From Pseudoflavonifractor sp. An184 (GTDB lineage Bacteria; Bacillota; Clostridia; Oscillospirales; Oscillospiraceae): 64,000 nucleotides of DNA. The notes beneath the pieces are model-generated. The model was not told the DNA's origin and did not search any database. It was given only the letters and a program-made list of their open reading frames with translations. Positions 16,654 to 24,413 of the stretch are shown piece by piece. The position numbers were made by a program, and so were the translations under genes. Numbering within the stretch: position 1 is the stretch's first letter; every line of letters begins with the position of its first letter. The stretch spans positions 35,084 to 99,083 of the forward strand of contig NZ_NFKI01000005.1 in NCBI RefSeq assembly GCF_002160305.1. Reading direction: 5' to 3'.

Positions 16654-17802
16654 ATGTATAGCGAGACATTCAAAGACGTACTATATGGAGCTTTTCAACC
16701 AGCCGATGAGGAATGTGATCCCTCGTTCTTGGTTCGGCTTTTGGAGTATTTTCCGACTGATAAAGTGGATGTAGGAAGTGGCACTTATGACCAATACCTT
16801 TATGATTTGGAGAAGACAGTCGTAGATAATTATGAGAAAGGTAACTATCAGGTTTCTTTTTTCTATGCGCATCTGATTTTTATGAGCTATACCTATTATT
16901 GCGTTGATCGTGCCTTTCAGACAAGTCCAGAACGGATAAAAGATATCTTCTATCCGATCAATGCTTATAATGGAAGAACAGATAAGCCAGACATCGAAAA
17001 TCATGCAAGTGTTTATGATTTCAGCAAAATTCCGGAGAAAGAAATATTCAAAATTTTCCATGCATTGGAGATGGAAGATGAAAAAATAAAAGCCCTCTCA
17101 AAGTACATAAGCGATAGAGACGACTATGCTCATGCCACAGGACAAGGGAATATTTCGGTCGATGCTTTGGTTCAAAATATACGGACAATAACCAAGCACA
17201 TGGAGGCGTTGCACGAAATTTTTAAAGGCCCTGACAAAGATCTTTATGTTCAGTATTTACTTAGCCACTGTGAGACGGAATATTCTGATGTCGTAGACGG
17301 TGTCTATGATTTTATCGTAGATAATATGTTATCACTTCACGATTTAGAATACTTATGTCATTTAGGAATCAGCGGTATTAGAAATGAGAACGAAGAATTC
17401 AAAAGTAAATACAGATTTATTAAAAAAGTACACTGTACGTTTATCGAGTACTGCATGGAGAACATGGGAATAGATCCTCCTGGCAGTTATACAGATTTGA
17501 GAGATGAAGCCTATCTGTATTATAAATATCAGAACAATGCCACTGAGTATGTAGAAAATGAACTTGGTATTAGTTCTTACGAATGCGGAAAAGAAGGTGT
17601 GGAGTTTCCGGTTTATGAGTGCTTGGAATGCGGTGCAGAGCAGTTAGCTCACGATGCGAAAGCCCCAAAATACCATTGCTTTTCATGCGGAGAAGATTTT
17701 GACGAAAGCACCATTGCATTTTGCAGCCGATGTGGTTCCATTATGAGAGATAATGAAATTGACATCTGTCCCAACTGTATTGAGAGTATAACGGCTGATT
17801 AA
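16654..17802 (+). CDS. HEPN-like protein with C-terminal double zinc ribbon, restriction-associated
   Basis: A 382-residue protein not recognised as a named family. The N-terminal ~200 residues are helical and include ISDRDDYAHATG at ~153-163, in which Arg155 and His160 fit the R-X4-6-H motif of HEPN ribonucleases. The C-terminus holds two zinc knuckles: C323/C326 with C342/C345, and C357/C360 with C372/C375. It starts 4 bp after the methylase-specificity gene and is clearly part of the restriction operon. An RNase or abortive-infection effector role is inferred. A structural HEPN without nuclease activity is the main alternative. Confidence 0.6.
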   Translation: MYSETFKDVLYGAFQPADEECDPSFLVRLLEYFPTDKVDVGSGTYDQYLYDLEKTVVDNYEKGNYQVSFFYAHLIFMSYTYYCVDRAFQTSPERIKDIFYPINAYNGRTDKPDIENHASVYDFSKIPEKEIFKIFHALEMEDEKIKALSKYISDRDDYAHATGQGNISVDALVQNIRTITKHMEALHEIFKGPDKDLYVQYLLSHCETEYSDVVDGVYDFIVDNMLSLHDLEYLCHLGISGIRNENEEFKSKYRFIKKVHCTFIEYCMENMGIDPPGSYTDLRDEAYLYYKYQNNATEYVENELGISSYECGKEGVEFPVYECLECGAEQLAHDAKAPKYHCFSCGEDFDESTIAFCSRCGSIMRDNEIDICPNCIESITAD

Positions 17803-17838
17803 GTCGCAAAAAGAACAATCACATAAGGAGGAGTTGCG

Positions 17839-18885
17839 TTGGATGCAGAAGAACGAAAACCGGCTATGAGCCACGATGAAATGCAGGATTATTGGCAAAC
17901 ATTGTGTTCATTTTCAGGAGAAGATATACCGAATGAAGTCAATCAATTGATGGCGAAAATTCATTATCCAAGATTTTTATATAAGTATCGTGCTGTGAAT
18001 AACAATAATCTTGATGCTTTACGCTCTAATAAGCTATTCTTTTCAAAAGCAAGCAGCTATGATGACCCATTTGATACCTTCTTACATATCGATGTAGAGA
18101 AGATCCGTCAAGAATTTGTCAGTAACTATAGCTCCCCTGAGGCATTAGCAGCGTTGGCAAACGGGATGAAAGAAACCTTTCAAAATCAACCCGACATCCC
18201 ACAAGAATTTATTCAACAAGTTACAAATGTCGAAGGGCTAAAACAGCTGTTTTCAAGTGGCATAACAAACCAGTTTTTATCCTATTTACTAACTTTACGG
18301 TCAAAAATACAAGATGAGATTTTGTCCATCTGTTTTTCCGAAAATGGGTTCAATGAAACTCTTTGGCTAAAATATGCTGATATGCATAGGGGTTTTTGCC
18401 TTATGTACGACCTAAGTGATGAGGAAAGTTCCCATTGCGGCAAAATGGATAAGTGCGTAAATTGTGGCGTCTATAAATACGGAACGCGGGTTTATCCAGT
18501 ATATTATTCCGACACTCCACATGATGCAACCAATTTTGCAAAGTTTGTTATGGGACAAGATATGGTACAGCGATTAGGGGTTCACTTGCCGGATTTTATG
18601 CAAGAGGAATTAAAACCCCTTCCGTGGGAAGTTGAGAGAAATAGTTTGATAAAAAAAGAATGCCACAAATATGATGAAGAATGGCGGATGATCGCTAATT
18701 GCAAAATGAACCTTCCCGCTATGATAGAGTGCGTTCCGGCAGGAGTCATTATTGGATTGAGAACATCTCCAGTAGATAAGAATCTGATTATTTCCATGGC
18801 CAAAGAAGCTGGAATCAGAAATATCTATCAATCCTACATTGATGAAAAAAATAGGTTGAACGCATATCCGCTCCAGGATGTATAA
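17839..18885 (+). CDS. DUF2971-family protein
   Basis: A 348-residue protein. The DUF2971 signature is seen in order: FLYKYRAVN near the N-terminus, LFFSKASSYDDPFD, then ETLWLKYADMHRGFCLMYDL, VYPVYYSD, KYDEEWRMIA and AGVIIGLRTS near the C-terminus. The family has no settled activity; members are frequent in defence islands beside restriction systems. The TTG at 17839 with AAGGAGGAG upstream is the best start; an ATG at 17866 is the alternative. It is the last gene of the operon, before a strong terminator. Confidence 0.8.
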   Translation: MDAEERKPAMSHDEMQDYWQTLCSFSGEDIPNEVNQLMAKIHYPRFLYKYRAVNNNNLDALRSNKLFFSKASSYDDPFDTFLHIDVEKIRQEFVSNYSSPEALAALANGMKETFQNQPDIPQEFIQQVTNVEGLKQLFSSGITNQFLSYLLTLRSKIQDEILSICFSENGFNETLWLKYADMHRGFCLMYDLSDEESSHCGKMDKCVNCGVYKYGTRVYPVYYSDTPHDATNFAKFVMGQDMVQRLGVHLPDFMQEELKPLPWEVERNSLIKKECHKYDEEWRMIANCKMNLPAMIECVPAGVIIGLRTSPVDKNLIISMAKEAGIRNIYQSYIDEKNRLNAYPLQDV

Positions 18886-18904
18886 GAGCTTGGATAATGC
18901 AAAG

Positions 18905-18941
18905 CACGGATGATCGCCAAGTGGCAAATCATCCGTGTTTT
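18905..18941. terminator. bidirectional terminator between the cargo operon and rlmD tail
   Basis: Perfect 10-bp stem CACGGATGAT (18905-18914) with ATCATCCGTG (18928-18937), TTTT on the plus side and a short A/T run on the other. It separates the convergent DUF2971 and rlmD genes. Confidence 0.75.
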
Positions 18942-18945
18942 GTTA

Positions 18946-20577
18946 TCAGATCATTTGAAAATGTTTCAGCGCGTCCATAATCGCCGCTTCCTTTTCCGGC
19001 GGACACTGTGGCACCTTTGCATCTTCCTTCTTCGACAAATTATAGTTCTGTCCTACCTCCAGACCACATTTCCGCTTGACCTGGGAGATATACAGGCTGG
19101 ACACTTTCAGATCGTACTTTTCCAGCACATAGGCTTTAATCTCATCATAGGTGGCTTTGCTCTCCGCAGCAGTCAAATCCAGCTCGTCTAGATTCAACTC
19201 TACCTCGATATGCTGCTTGGTATTGAGTTTGGACAAAAGCACTACCGTCTCCACATGGGCGGTCCGGGGGAACAAGTCCACCGCCCGGGCCTTGACCGCC
19301 GGGTAGCCCAGCTCCCCGAAGCGCTTCACGTCCCGGGCCAGGGTGGCCGGGTCGCAGGAGACGTAGACGATGCGCTCCGGCGCCATGGAGGCCAGAATCT
19401 CCGGCACCTCCGGGGCCAGCCCCTTCCGGGGCGGGTCCACGCAGATGACCTGGGGGCGGACCCCCTCGGCGGCCAGCTGAAAGGCGGCCTCGCCCGCGTC
19501 GCCGCACAGGAACCGGGCGTTTGGCACCTGGTTGCGGACGGCATTGGCCTGGGCGTCCTGCACGGCCTCAGGGACGATCTCCGCCCCGATCACCTGACCG
19601 GCCCGCTGGGCCAGGGCCAGAGAGATGGTCCCGATGCCGCAGTACAGGTCCAACACCGTCTCCCGGCCGGTGAGGCCGGCAAATTCCAGGGCCTGGGCGT
19701 ACAGCCGCTCGGTCTGAGCCCGGTTGATCTGGAAGAAGGAGGGGACGGACAGGCGGAAGGTCATGCCGCACAGCCGCTCCTCCAGGAAATCCCGCCCCCA
19801 GATGGTCCGGTAGTTTGGACCCAGGATCACGTTGGTGTCCTTGGTGTTGGTGTTCAGTACCAGCCCCGCCAGGGAGGGTACCGCCTGCCGGAGGGCCTGC
19901 ACCAGCTCGGGGGCGTGGGGCAGGCGGGTCCCGTTGGCCACCACACAGCACAGGGCCTCGCCCGCCTGGTTGGTACGCACGTAAAGGTGGCGGATCAGGC
20001 CTTGGCAAGTTCCCTCGTCATAGGCGGGGACCCGGTACCGCTCCATCCAGCCCTTAAAGGCGCGGCGCAGGGTGGTGACAGCCTCAGGCTGGAGCAGGCA
20101 GTCGTCCACGTCCAACACGTCGTGGCTCCTGGCACGGTAGTAGCCCACCGCCAGCCCCCGCTTCTCCTGGGCCACCGGAAACTGCACCTTGTTTCGGTAG
20201 CGCAGGGGGGTCTCCGCGCCCAGCACCTGGGGCAGCTCCAGGGACACCCCGCCCACCCGGGACAGCGCGTCCTGGACCCGCTGCCTCTTGGCGCGCAGCT
20301 CCTCCTCATAGGTCATGTGCCGGTACTGACAGCCGCCGCACCGCCCCGCCAGGGGGCAGTCCAACGCCACGCGCTCCGGCGACGGGGCCAGCAGGCGGAC
20401 AGCCCGCCCCCAGGCCACGTTAGTCTTTATCTTTAAAAGCTGGACCTCCCAGCGCTCCCCCAGGATCGTCCCGGGGACAAAGACGACCCGCCCGTCCCAC
20501 CGGGCGACTCCCATCCCCTCCGCGGTGTAGCCGGTGATCTCCAGCGTAAGCGATGCGTTTTTCTTCCACACTTCCAT
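18946..20577 (-). CDS. rlmD: 23S rRNA (uracil-C5)-methyltransferase RlmD with element-derived C-terminal tail
   Basis: SAM-dependent methyltransferase expected to make m5U in 23S rRNA. Order: TRAM domain (residues ~8-65), iron-sulfur Cys cluster CPLAGRCGGC plus a later Cys in VDDCLLQ, SAM fold with DLYCGIGTISLAL, and catalytic VSCDPATLARD. Start at 20577 behind AAAGGA. Residues 1-442 are host; the final 101 residues (from ETVVLL) are encoded by the mobile element. Native RlmD should end ETVVLLRKAAP, giving 453 residues, the usual length. The tail carries DELDLTAAESKATYDEIKAY and VSSLYISQVKRKCGLEVGQN and is also known at the ends of serine recombinases. Methyltransferase motifs are intact. Confidence 0.93.
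   Translation of the reverse strand: MEVWKKNASLTLEITGYTAEGMGVARWDGRVVFVPGTILGERWEVQLLKIKTNVAWGRAVRLLAPSPERVALDCPLAGRCGGCQYRHMTYEEELRAKRQRVQDALSRVGGVSLELPQVLGAETPLRYRNKVQFPVAQEKRGLAVGYYRARSHDVLDVDDCLLQPEAVTTLRRAFKGWMERYRVPAYDEGTCQGLIRHLYVRTNQAGEALCCVVANGTRLPHAPELVQALRQAVPSLAGLVLNTNTKDTNVILGPNYRTIWGRDFLEERLCGMTFRLSVPSFFQINRAQTERLYAQALEFAGLTGRETVLDLYCGIGTISLALAQRAGQVIGAEIVPEAVQDAQANAVRNQVPNARFLCGDAGEAAFQLAAEGVRPQVICVDPPRKGLAPEVPEILASMAPERIVYVSCDPATLARDVKRFGELGYPAVKARAVDLFPRTAHVETVVLLSKLNTKQHIEVELNLDELDLTAAESKATYDEIKAYVLEKYDLKVSSLYISQVKRKCGLEVGQNYNLSKKEDAKVPQCPPEKEAAIMDALKHFQMI
19241..19257 (-). other. attR: right attachment site of the element
   Basis: Minus-strand reading HVETVVLLSK within rlmD. 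The GAGAC core (plus GTCTC at 19247-19251) matches that of attL. Both cores lie in the same codon phase: codon 443 of rlmD and codon 550 of the recombinase begin at the same G. Recombination between them therefore keeps both frames open. Confidence 0.75.
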
Positions 20578-20978
20578 GGAAAACCGTCCTTTTAACTTAA
20601 AAATCAATCTATCATACCATATCGGCCGGCGGGAGTAAAGGGCGATGGAATGATTCCACGGCCGGCTCTTGCAGACGATGCAATGGCGTGTGACAAAAGT
20701 GGGAAGAAAACAGGAGCGGCCTGGGCCAAAGTCAGGCTGCCAGGACAAAACCGGCAGGCGTTGCGCGATCCGCCCTGGATGAGATGAGGTGAAAGATGCG
20801 CCTTCATCTGCTGTACCATATCCTTGGTGAACCGATCACTCATACGTTGACCGGACCCGATCCAGCTGATACAATAGCACTGTCATGGGAAATTCCCGCC
20901 TTCTATTGACATTCAGACAGATTTCAGGTTGAACCCGTATAATGCCCATACACCAACCAAAGAACAGGAGGCGCAGTG
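20578..20978. other. intergenic region between divergent rlmD and response-regulator genes
   Basis: 400 bp with no supported gene. A TATAAT at 20936-20941 lies 37 bp before the response regulator and has no good -35 box. TTCAG half-sites precede it (at ~20909 and ~20922) and could be regulator-binding repeats. A minus-strand open frame of 79 codons inside this region has no ribosome site or family features. Confidence 0.4.
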
Positions 20979-21656
20979 ATGCGGATCTTAATTGTAGAGG
21001 ACGAGATGCGTCTGGCAGAGACCCTGCGGCAGCTGCTGGAGGACCAGCGCTATCAGGTGGACACCGTATACGACGGGGCGGACGGAGTGGACTACGGTCT
21101 GGCAGGGCAGTACGACCTGATCATTCTGGATGTGATGCTCCCCAAGGTGGACGGCTTTCAGGTGGCTCAGCGGCTGCGGGCGGCCCACGTGTCCACCCCC
21201 ATTCTGATGCTCACCGCCCGGGACGATGTGAGCGACAAAATCAGCGGCCTGGACTGCGGGGCGGACGACTACATGACCAAGCCCTTTGATACCGGCGAGC
21301 TCATGGCCCGGGTGCGGGCCCTCACCCGCCGTCAGGGGGAGGTTTTGAGCGACGTGCTCACTGTGAACGACCTGAGCCTGGACTGCACCTCCCGCCTGCT
21401 GTCGGCGGGAGAGCGCTCGGTACGGCTGGGCTTCAAAGAATTTGAGGTGCTCCGCCTGCTCATGGTGAACAACGGGAACGTGGTCACCAAGGAGACCCTG
21501 ATCTCCAAGATCTGGGGGCTGGACTCCGAGGCGGAGGACAACAATGTGGAGGTCTACATCTCCTTCCTGCGGAAGAAGCTGGTCTTTCTCAACAGCCAGG
21601 TGTCCATCTCCACCGTGCGGAAGGTGGGGTACTTCCTGGACACGCCTCAGAAGTAA
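20979..21656 (+). CDS. OmpR/PhoB-family response regulator
   Basis: A 225-residue regulator. The receiver domain MRILIVEDEM carries the phospho-acceptor Asp51 in ILDVMLP and the Lys in MTKPF; the winged-helix domain ends VRKVGYFL. The ATG at 20979 is preceded by AGGAGG; a GTG three bases earlier lies too close to that site. It is followed after 29 bp by its kinase gene. It resembles CiaR/ArlR-type regulators in layout, but the regulon is unknown. Confidence 0.92.
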   Translation: MRILIVEDEMRLAETLRQLLEDQRYQVDTVYDGADGVDYGLAGQYDLIILDVMLPKVDGFQVAQRLRAAHVSTPILMLTARDDVSDKISGLDCGADDYMTKPFDTGELMARVRALTRRQGEVLSDVLTVNDLSLDCTSRLLSAGERSVRLGFKEFEVLRLLMVNNGNVVTKETLISKIWGLDSEAEDNNVEVYISFLRKKLVFLNSQVSISTVRKVGYFLDTPQK

Positions 21657-21685
21657 TCGTTCCAACGAAAAAGGGGGAGAGCGGC

Positions 21686-22951
21686 ATGCTGCGCAGGCTG
21701 CGGCTGAAATTTATCCTCACCAATATGCTGCTGGTGACGGTGGTGCTGCTGGCGGTGTTCGGGGCGCTGATGATTTCCACGGCTCAGCAGCTGGAGCGGG
21801 AGAGTGCCGCCGCCATGAAGCTGGCCCTGCGCCAGGACGGCATCCCGCCCCAGCTGGAACTGCATCTGCCCGACCAGGGCGGGGCGCGGGAGTGGCGTTG
21901 GGCCATCCCTGTATTCTGTATCACCATTCAGAAAGACGGAACCATCACCCTGGAGGAGGGCAGCCAGGTCAAGGTCACAGAGGAGACCCTGGCCCAGGCG
22001 GTCCAGGCGGTCCGGGACGCCCAGACCCCCTCCGGCACCTTGCAGAATCTTGGTCTGCGGTTCCAGCAGGAGCAGCTCTCCGACGGCCGGGTGCGCATCG
22101 CCTTCTCCGACCTCAGCTGGGAGCGGGCCTCTCTGGGACGGCTGATGCTCAACTCTCTGCTCATCGGCGGGGCGGCTCTGGCGGTGTTCTTCGCCATCAG
22201 CCTGTTTTTGGCCCGGCTGTCCCTGAAGCCGGTGGAGAGGGCCTGGACCCAGCAGAGGCAGTTTGTGGCCGACGCCTCCCACGAGCTGAAGACCCCCCTC
22301 ACGGTGATTCTGGCCAACACCGGGATCATGGCCGCCCACCCGGACGCCACGGTGTCCTCCCAGCGCAAGTGGCTGGGCTACATCCAGGAGGAGGCCCAGC
22401 GGATGAAGGAGCTGGTGGAGGACATGCTCTTTCTGGCCAAGCACGACGGGGCGGAGCGGCCCAAGGACTCCCGCACAGTCAATTTCAGCGACCTGGTCAC
22501 CGGGTGCGTGCTGCGCTTCGAGTCGGTGGCCTTTGAGCGGCAGGTGGAGCTGAACAGCCACATCCAGCCCGATCTCTCCCTCTCTGGGGAGCCGGACAGC
22601 CTGGAACGGCTGGTGATGATCCTGCTGGACAACGCGGTGAAATACGCCGGGGAAGCGGGAAGGGTGGACGTGGACCTCTCCCGCCGGCAGGAGCGGGCGG
22701 TCCTCTCGGTGCGGAACACCGGCGAGCCCATCCCCCCGGAACACCTGGAGCACCTGTTTGAGCGGTTCTACCGGGTGGACGGCTCCCGCAGCCGGAAGGA
22801 GGGGGGCTACGGTCTGGGGCTGGCCATCGCCCACACCATCGCCCAGTCCCACCGGGGGCAGATCGAGGTCCGCAGCAGCCGGGAGGAGGGCACCGTCTTT
22901 ACCGTCACCCTCCCCCACGGCCGGACGGAGGGCAAATTCCCTGTCTTTTAA
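21686..22951 (+). CDS. two-component sensor histidine kinase
   Basis: A 421-residue membrane kinase. First helix ~8-31, a short external region to ~150, second helix ~155-172 (LLIGGAALAVFFAISLFLA), then an unusually short linker with LSLKPVERAW directly into the HisKA box DASHELKTPLTV with His199. No full HAMP domain is visible. The HATPase part shows NAVKYA and GGYGLGLAIAH. Partner of the regulator 29 bp upstream; a strong terminator follows. Confidence 0.91.
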   Translation: MLRRLRLKFILTNMLLVTVVLLAVFGALMISTAQQLERESAAAMKLALRQDGIPPQLELHLPDQGGAREWRWAIPVFCITIQKDGTITLEEGSQVKVTEETLAQAVQAVRDAQTPSGTLQNLGLRFQQEQLSDGRVRIAFSDLSWERASLGRLMLNSLLIGGAALAVFFAISLFLARLSLKPVERAWTQQRQFVADASHELKTPLTVILANTGIMAAHPDATVSSQRKWLGYIQEEAQRMKELVEDMLFLAKHDGAERPKDSRTVNFSDLVTGCVLRFESVAFERQVELNSHIQPDLSLSGEPDSLERLVMILLDNAVKYAGEAGRVDVDLSRRQERAVLSVRNTGEPIPPEHLEHLFERFYRVDGSRSRKEGGYGLGLAIAHTIAQSHRGQIEVRSSREEGTVFTVTLPHGRTEGKFPVF

Positions 22952-22968
22952 ATCCGCTTGAAACGCAC

Positions 22969-23015
22969 AGGCCCCGCCCCACAGCGCGTCTCCGCGCGTG
23001 AGGCGGGGCCTCATT
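22969..23015 (+). terminator. Rho-independent terminator after the sensor kinase
   Basis: 10-bp stem AGGCCCCGCC (22969-22978) with GGCGGGGCCT (23002-23011), then CATTTTATTTT. An inner CGCG-rich stem strengthens it. It may also serve the convergent gene ending at 23042. Confidence 0.8.
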
Positions 23016-23041
23016 TTATTTTCAGTGTTTCAATGGATGGG

Positions 23042-23536
23042 TCATTTTCCCCGCTGCCGCACCAGCTCGATGGCCTCCTTGCCGGACAGGTGCTCCACTG
23101 TCATCTCCAGCATGCACAGGGGCGCCCACTCCCGGTCGATGGCCCCGTCCCGGTTCTCCCTGCTGCCGGCGGGGGCGTACTTCACCGCCAGCTTCTCGAT
23201 GGCGGCGCGCTTCTCCCCGTCCTCCTCCAAAATTCGGACGGTGCCGAAGGCGATGACGCTGCGGAAGTAGGTGGTGTACTCCTCCGGGACAATGTGATCC
23301 TGGTCGATGACACAGAAGGAGGCCCTGGGGCAGCTCCGAATGGCGTCCACCTTGTGGCCCGATTTGGCGGAGTGGAAGTAGAGCTTCCCGTCCGCGTACA
23401 CATAGCTGAGGGGGACGGCGTAGGGCCAGCCTCCGTCGCCGGTCAGGGCCAGCACCCCGGAGGTCCCCCGCTCCAGAACCGCCCGGCACTCCTCCGGGGA
23501 CAGGGCCTGCTTGAAGCGGCGCATGGGACGAAACAT
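23042..23536 (-). CDS. pyridoxamine 5'-phosphate oxidase-family FMN-binding protein (NimA-like)
   Basis: A 164-residue flavin-binding split-barrel protein. The segments MFRPMRRFKQALSPEE and LERGTSGVLALTGDGGWPYA, then PLSYVYADGKLYFHSAKSGHK and ASFCVIDQDHIVPEEYTTYF, match the NimA-like branch whose members reduce 5-nitroimidazoles or act as general flavin reductases. The ATG at 23536 is set by GAGAGGAG upstream. It is a single gene, convergent with the sensor kinase. Real substrate unknown. Confidence 0.85.
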   Translation of the reverse strand: MFRPMRRFKQALSPEECRAVLERGTSGVLALTGDGGWPYAVPLSYVYADGKLYFHSAKSGHKVDAIRSCPRASFCVIDQDHIVPEEYTTYFRSVIAFGTVRILEEDGEKRAAIEKLAVKYAPAGSRENRDGAIDREWAPLCMLEMTVEHLSGKEAIELVRQRGK

Positions 23537-23687
23537 AGAGATCGCTCCTCTCATCTCCCCGCTCCTGCCGGAGGCGGGGCGCTGGTTTCAAAATCACAGC
23601 GGACCGGCCGGGGGCCGGGGTCCGCCAAGGAAAGTGGGCGGCCGGAGCAGTTCCAGCCGCCCAGCTTTTTATGCTGCCGGGGCAAAT

Positions 23688-24413
23688 TCACCCATTCACC
23701 TGAATCTGTCCCAGAATCTCCCCGATGGGTCCGGTGAGCACCAGATCGGCCCTCCGGTCATAGGGGGTGGGGGTCTTGTTGATGAGGACCAGCCGGTCCC
23801 CCCGGTAGTAGTTGATGAGCCCGGCGGCGGGGTAGACCACCAGGGAGGTCCCCCCGATGATGAGCAGGTCGGCCTGCCGCAGGTCGGCCACCGCCCCCTC
23901 CAGCACATGGGCGTCCAGGCTCTCCTCATAGAGGACCACCTCCGGCTTTACGATCCCGCCGCAGGCACACCGGGGCACCCCCTCACACTCCGCCAGGAAC
24001 CGGGTGGGATAGGGCTTTCCGCACCTCATGCACCGGTTGCGCAGCACCGAGCCGTGGAGCTCCCACACCCGCCGGGACCCCGCCTCCTGGTGGAGGCCGT
24101 CGATGTTCTGGGTGATGACGCTGCGCAGCTTTCCCGCCGCCTCCAGCTCGGCCAGCTTCTTATGGGCGGCGTTGGGCTTGGCCCCGGGGTTGAGCATCTT
24201 GTCCCGGTAGAAACGGAAAAACTCCTCTGGGTGGGCGTCAAAGAAGCTGCGGCTGAGCATGGTCTCCGGGGGGAATTTGTAGTGCTGATTGTAGAGACCG
24301 TCGGGGCTCCGGAAATCCTTAATTCCTGATTCGGTGCTCACTCCCGCACCGCCGAAAAAGACAATGTTATGGCTCTGGTCAATCCAGCTCTGAAGGGTCT
24401 CCAGCTCGCTCAT
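23688..24413 (-). CDS. cobB: NAD-dependent protein deacylase (sirtuin)
   Basis: A 241-residue sirtuin that should remove acyl groups from lysines using NAD. NAD-binding GGAGVSTESGIKDFRS is at ~22-37, the catalytic TQNIDGLH and WELHGS follow, and a zinc module CMRCGKPY...CACGG sits between them. GGTSLVVYPAAGL is the second Rossmann half. The start codon overlaps the stop of the coiled-coil gene (ATGA), so the two are an operon. Length and motifs are normal for bacterial class sirtuins. Confidence 0.93.
   Translation of the reverse strand: MSELETLQSWIDQSHNIVFFGGAGVSTESGIKDFRSPDGLYNQHYKFPPETMLSRSFFDAHPEEFFRFYRDKMLNPGAKPNAAHKKLAELEAAGKLRSVITQNIDGLHQEAGSRRVWELHGSVLRNRCMRCGKPYPTRFLAECEGVPRCACGGIVKPEVVLYEESLDAHVLEGAVADLRQADLLIIGGTSLVVYPAAGLINYYRGDRLVLINKTPTPYDRRADLVLTGPIGEILGQIQVNG

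Larger units (their letters stand above)
2519..19249. mobile_element. integrative mobilizable element inserted in rlmD (~16.7 kb)
   Basis: Bounded by matching attachment sites in ETVVLL codons at both ends. Contents: serine recombinase at the left edge, MobV relaxase, CHC2 primase plus P4-type helicase, XRE repressor with a sigma factor, and an AT-rich restriction/defence cargo at the right. No type IV secretion, coupling-protein or virus structural genes are present, so it should be mobilizable in trans rather than self-conjugative. The rlmD 3' end is a known insertion target for integrative elements in Firmicutes; the reading of both junctions here is direct. The cargo from ~11.3 to 18.9 kb is visibly AT-richer than the host flanks. 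Confidence 0.85.

Noticed and set aside
2519..19249. Prophage or self-conjugative element
   Set aside because: No capsid, tail, terminase, lysis, type IV secretion or coupling-protein genes were found. A MobV relaxase with primase and serine recombinase fits a mobilizable element better.
20604..20843. 79-codon minus-strand frame upstream of rlmD
   Set aside because: No ribosome site, low-complexity C-terminus, lies in the promoter region of two divergent genes; no family resemblance.
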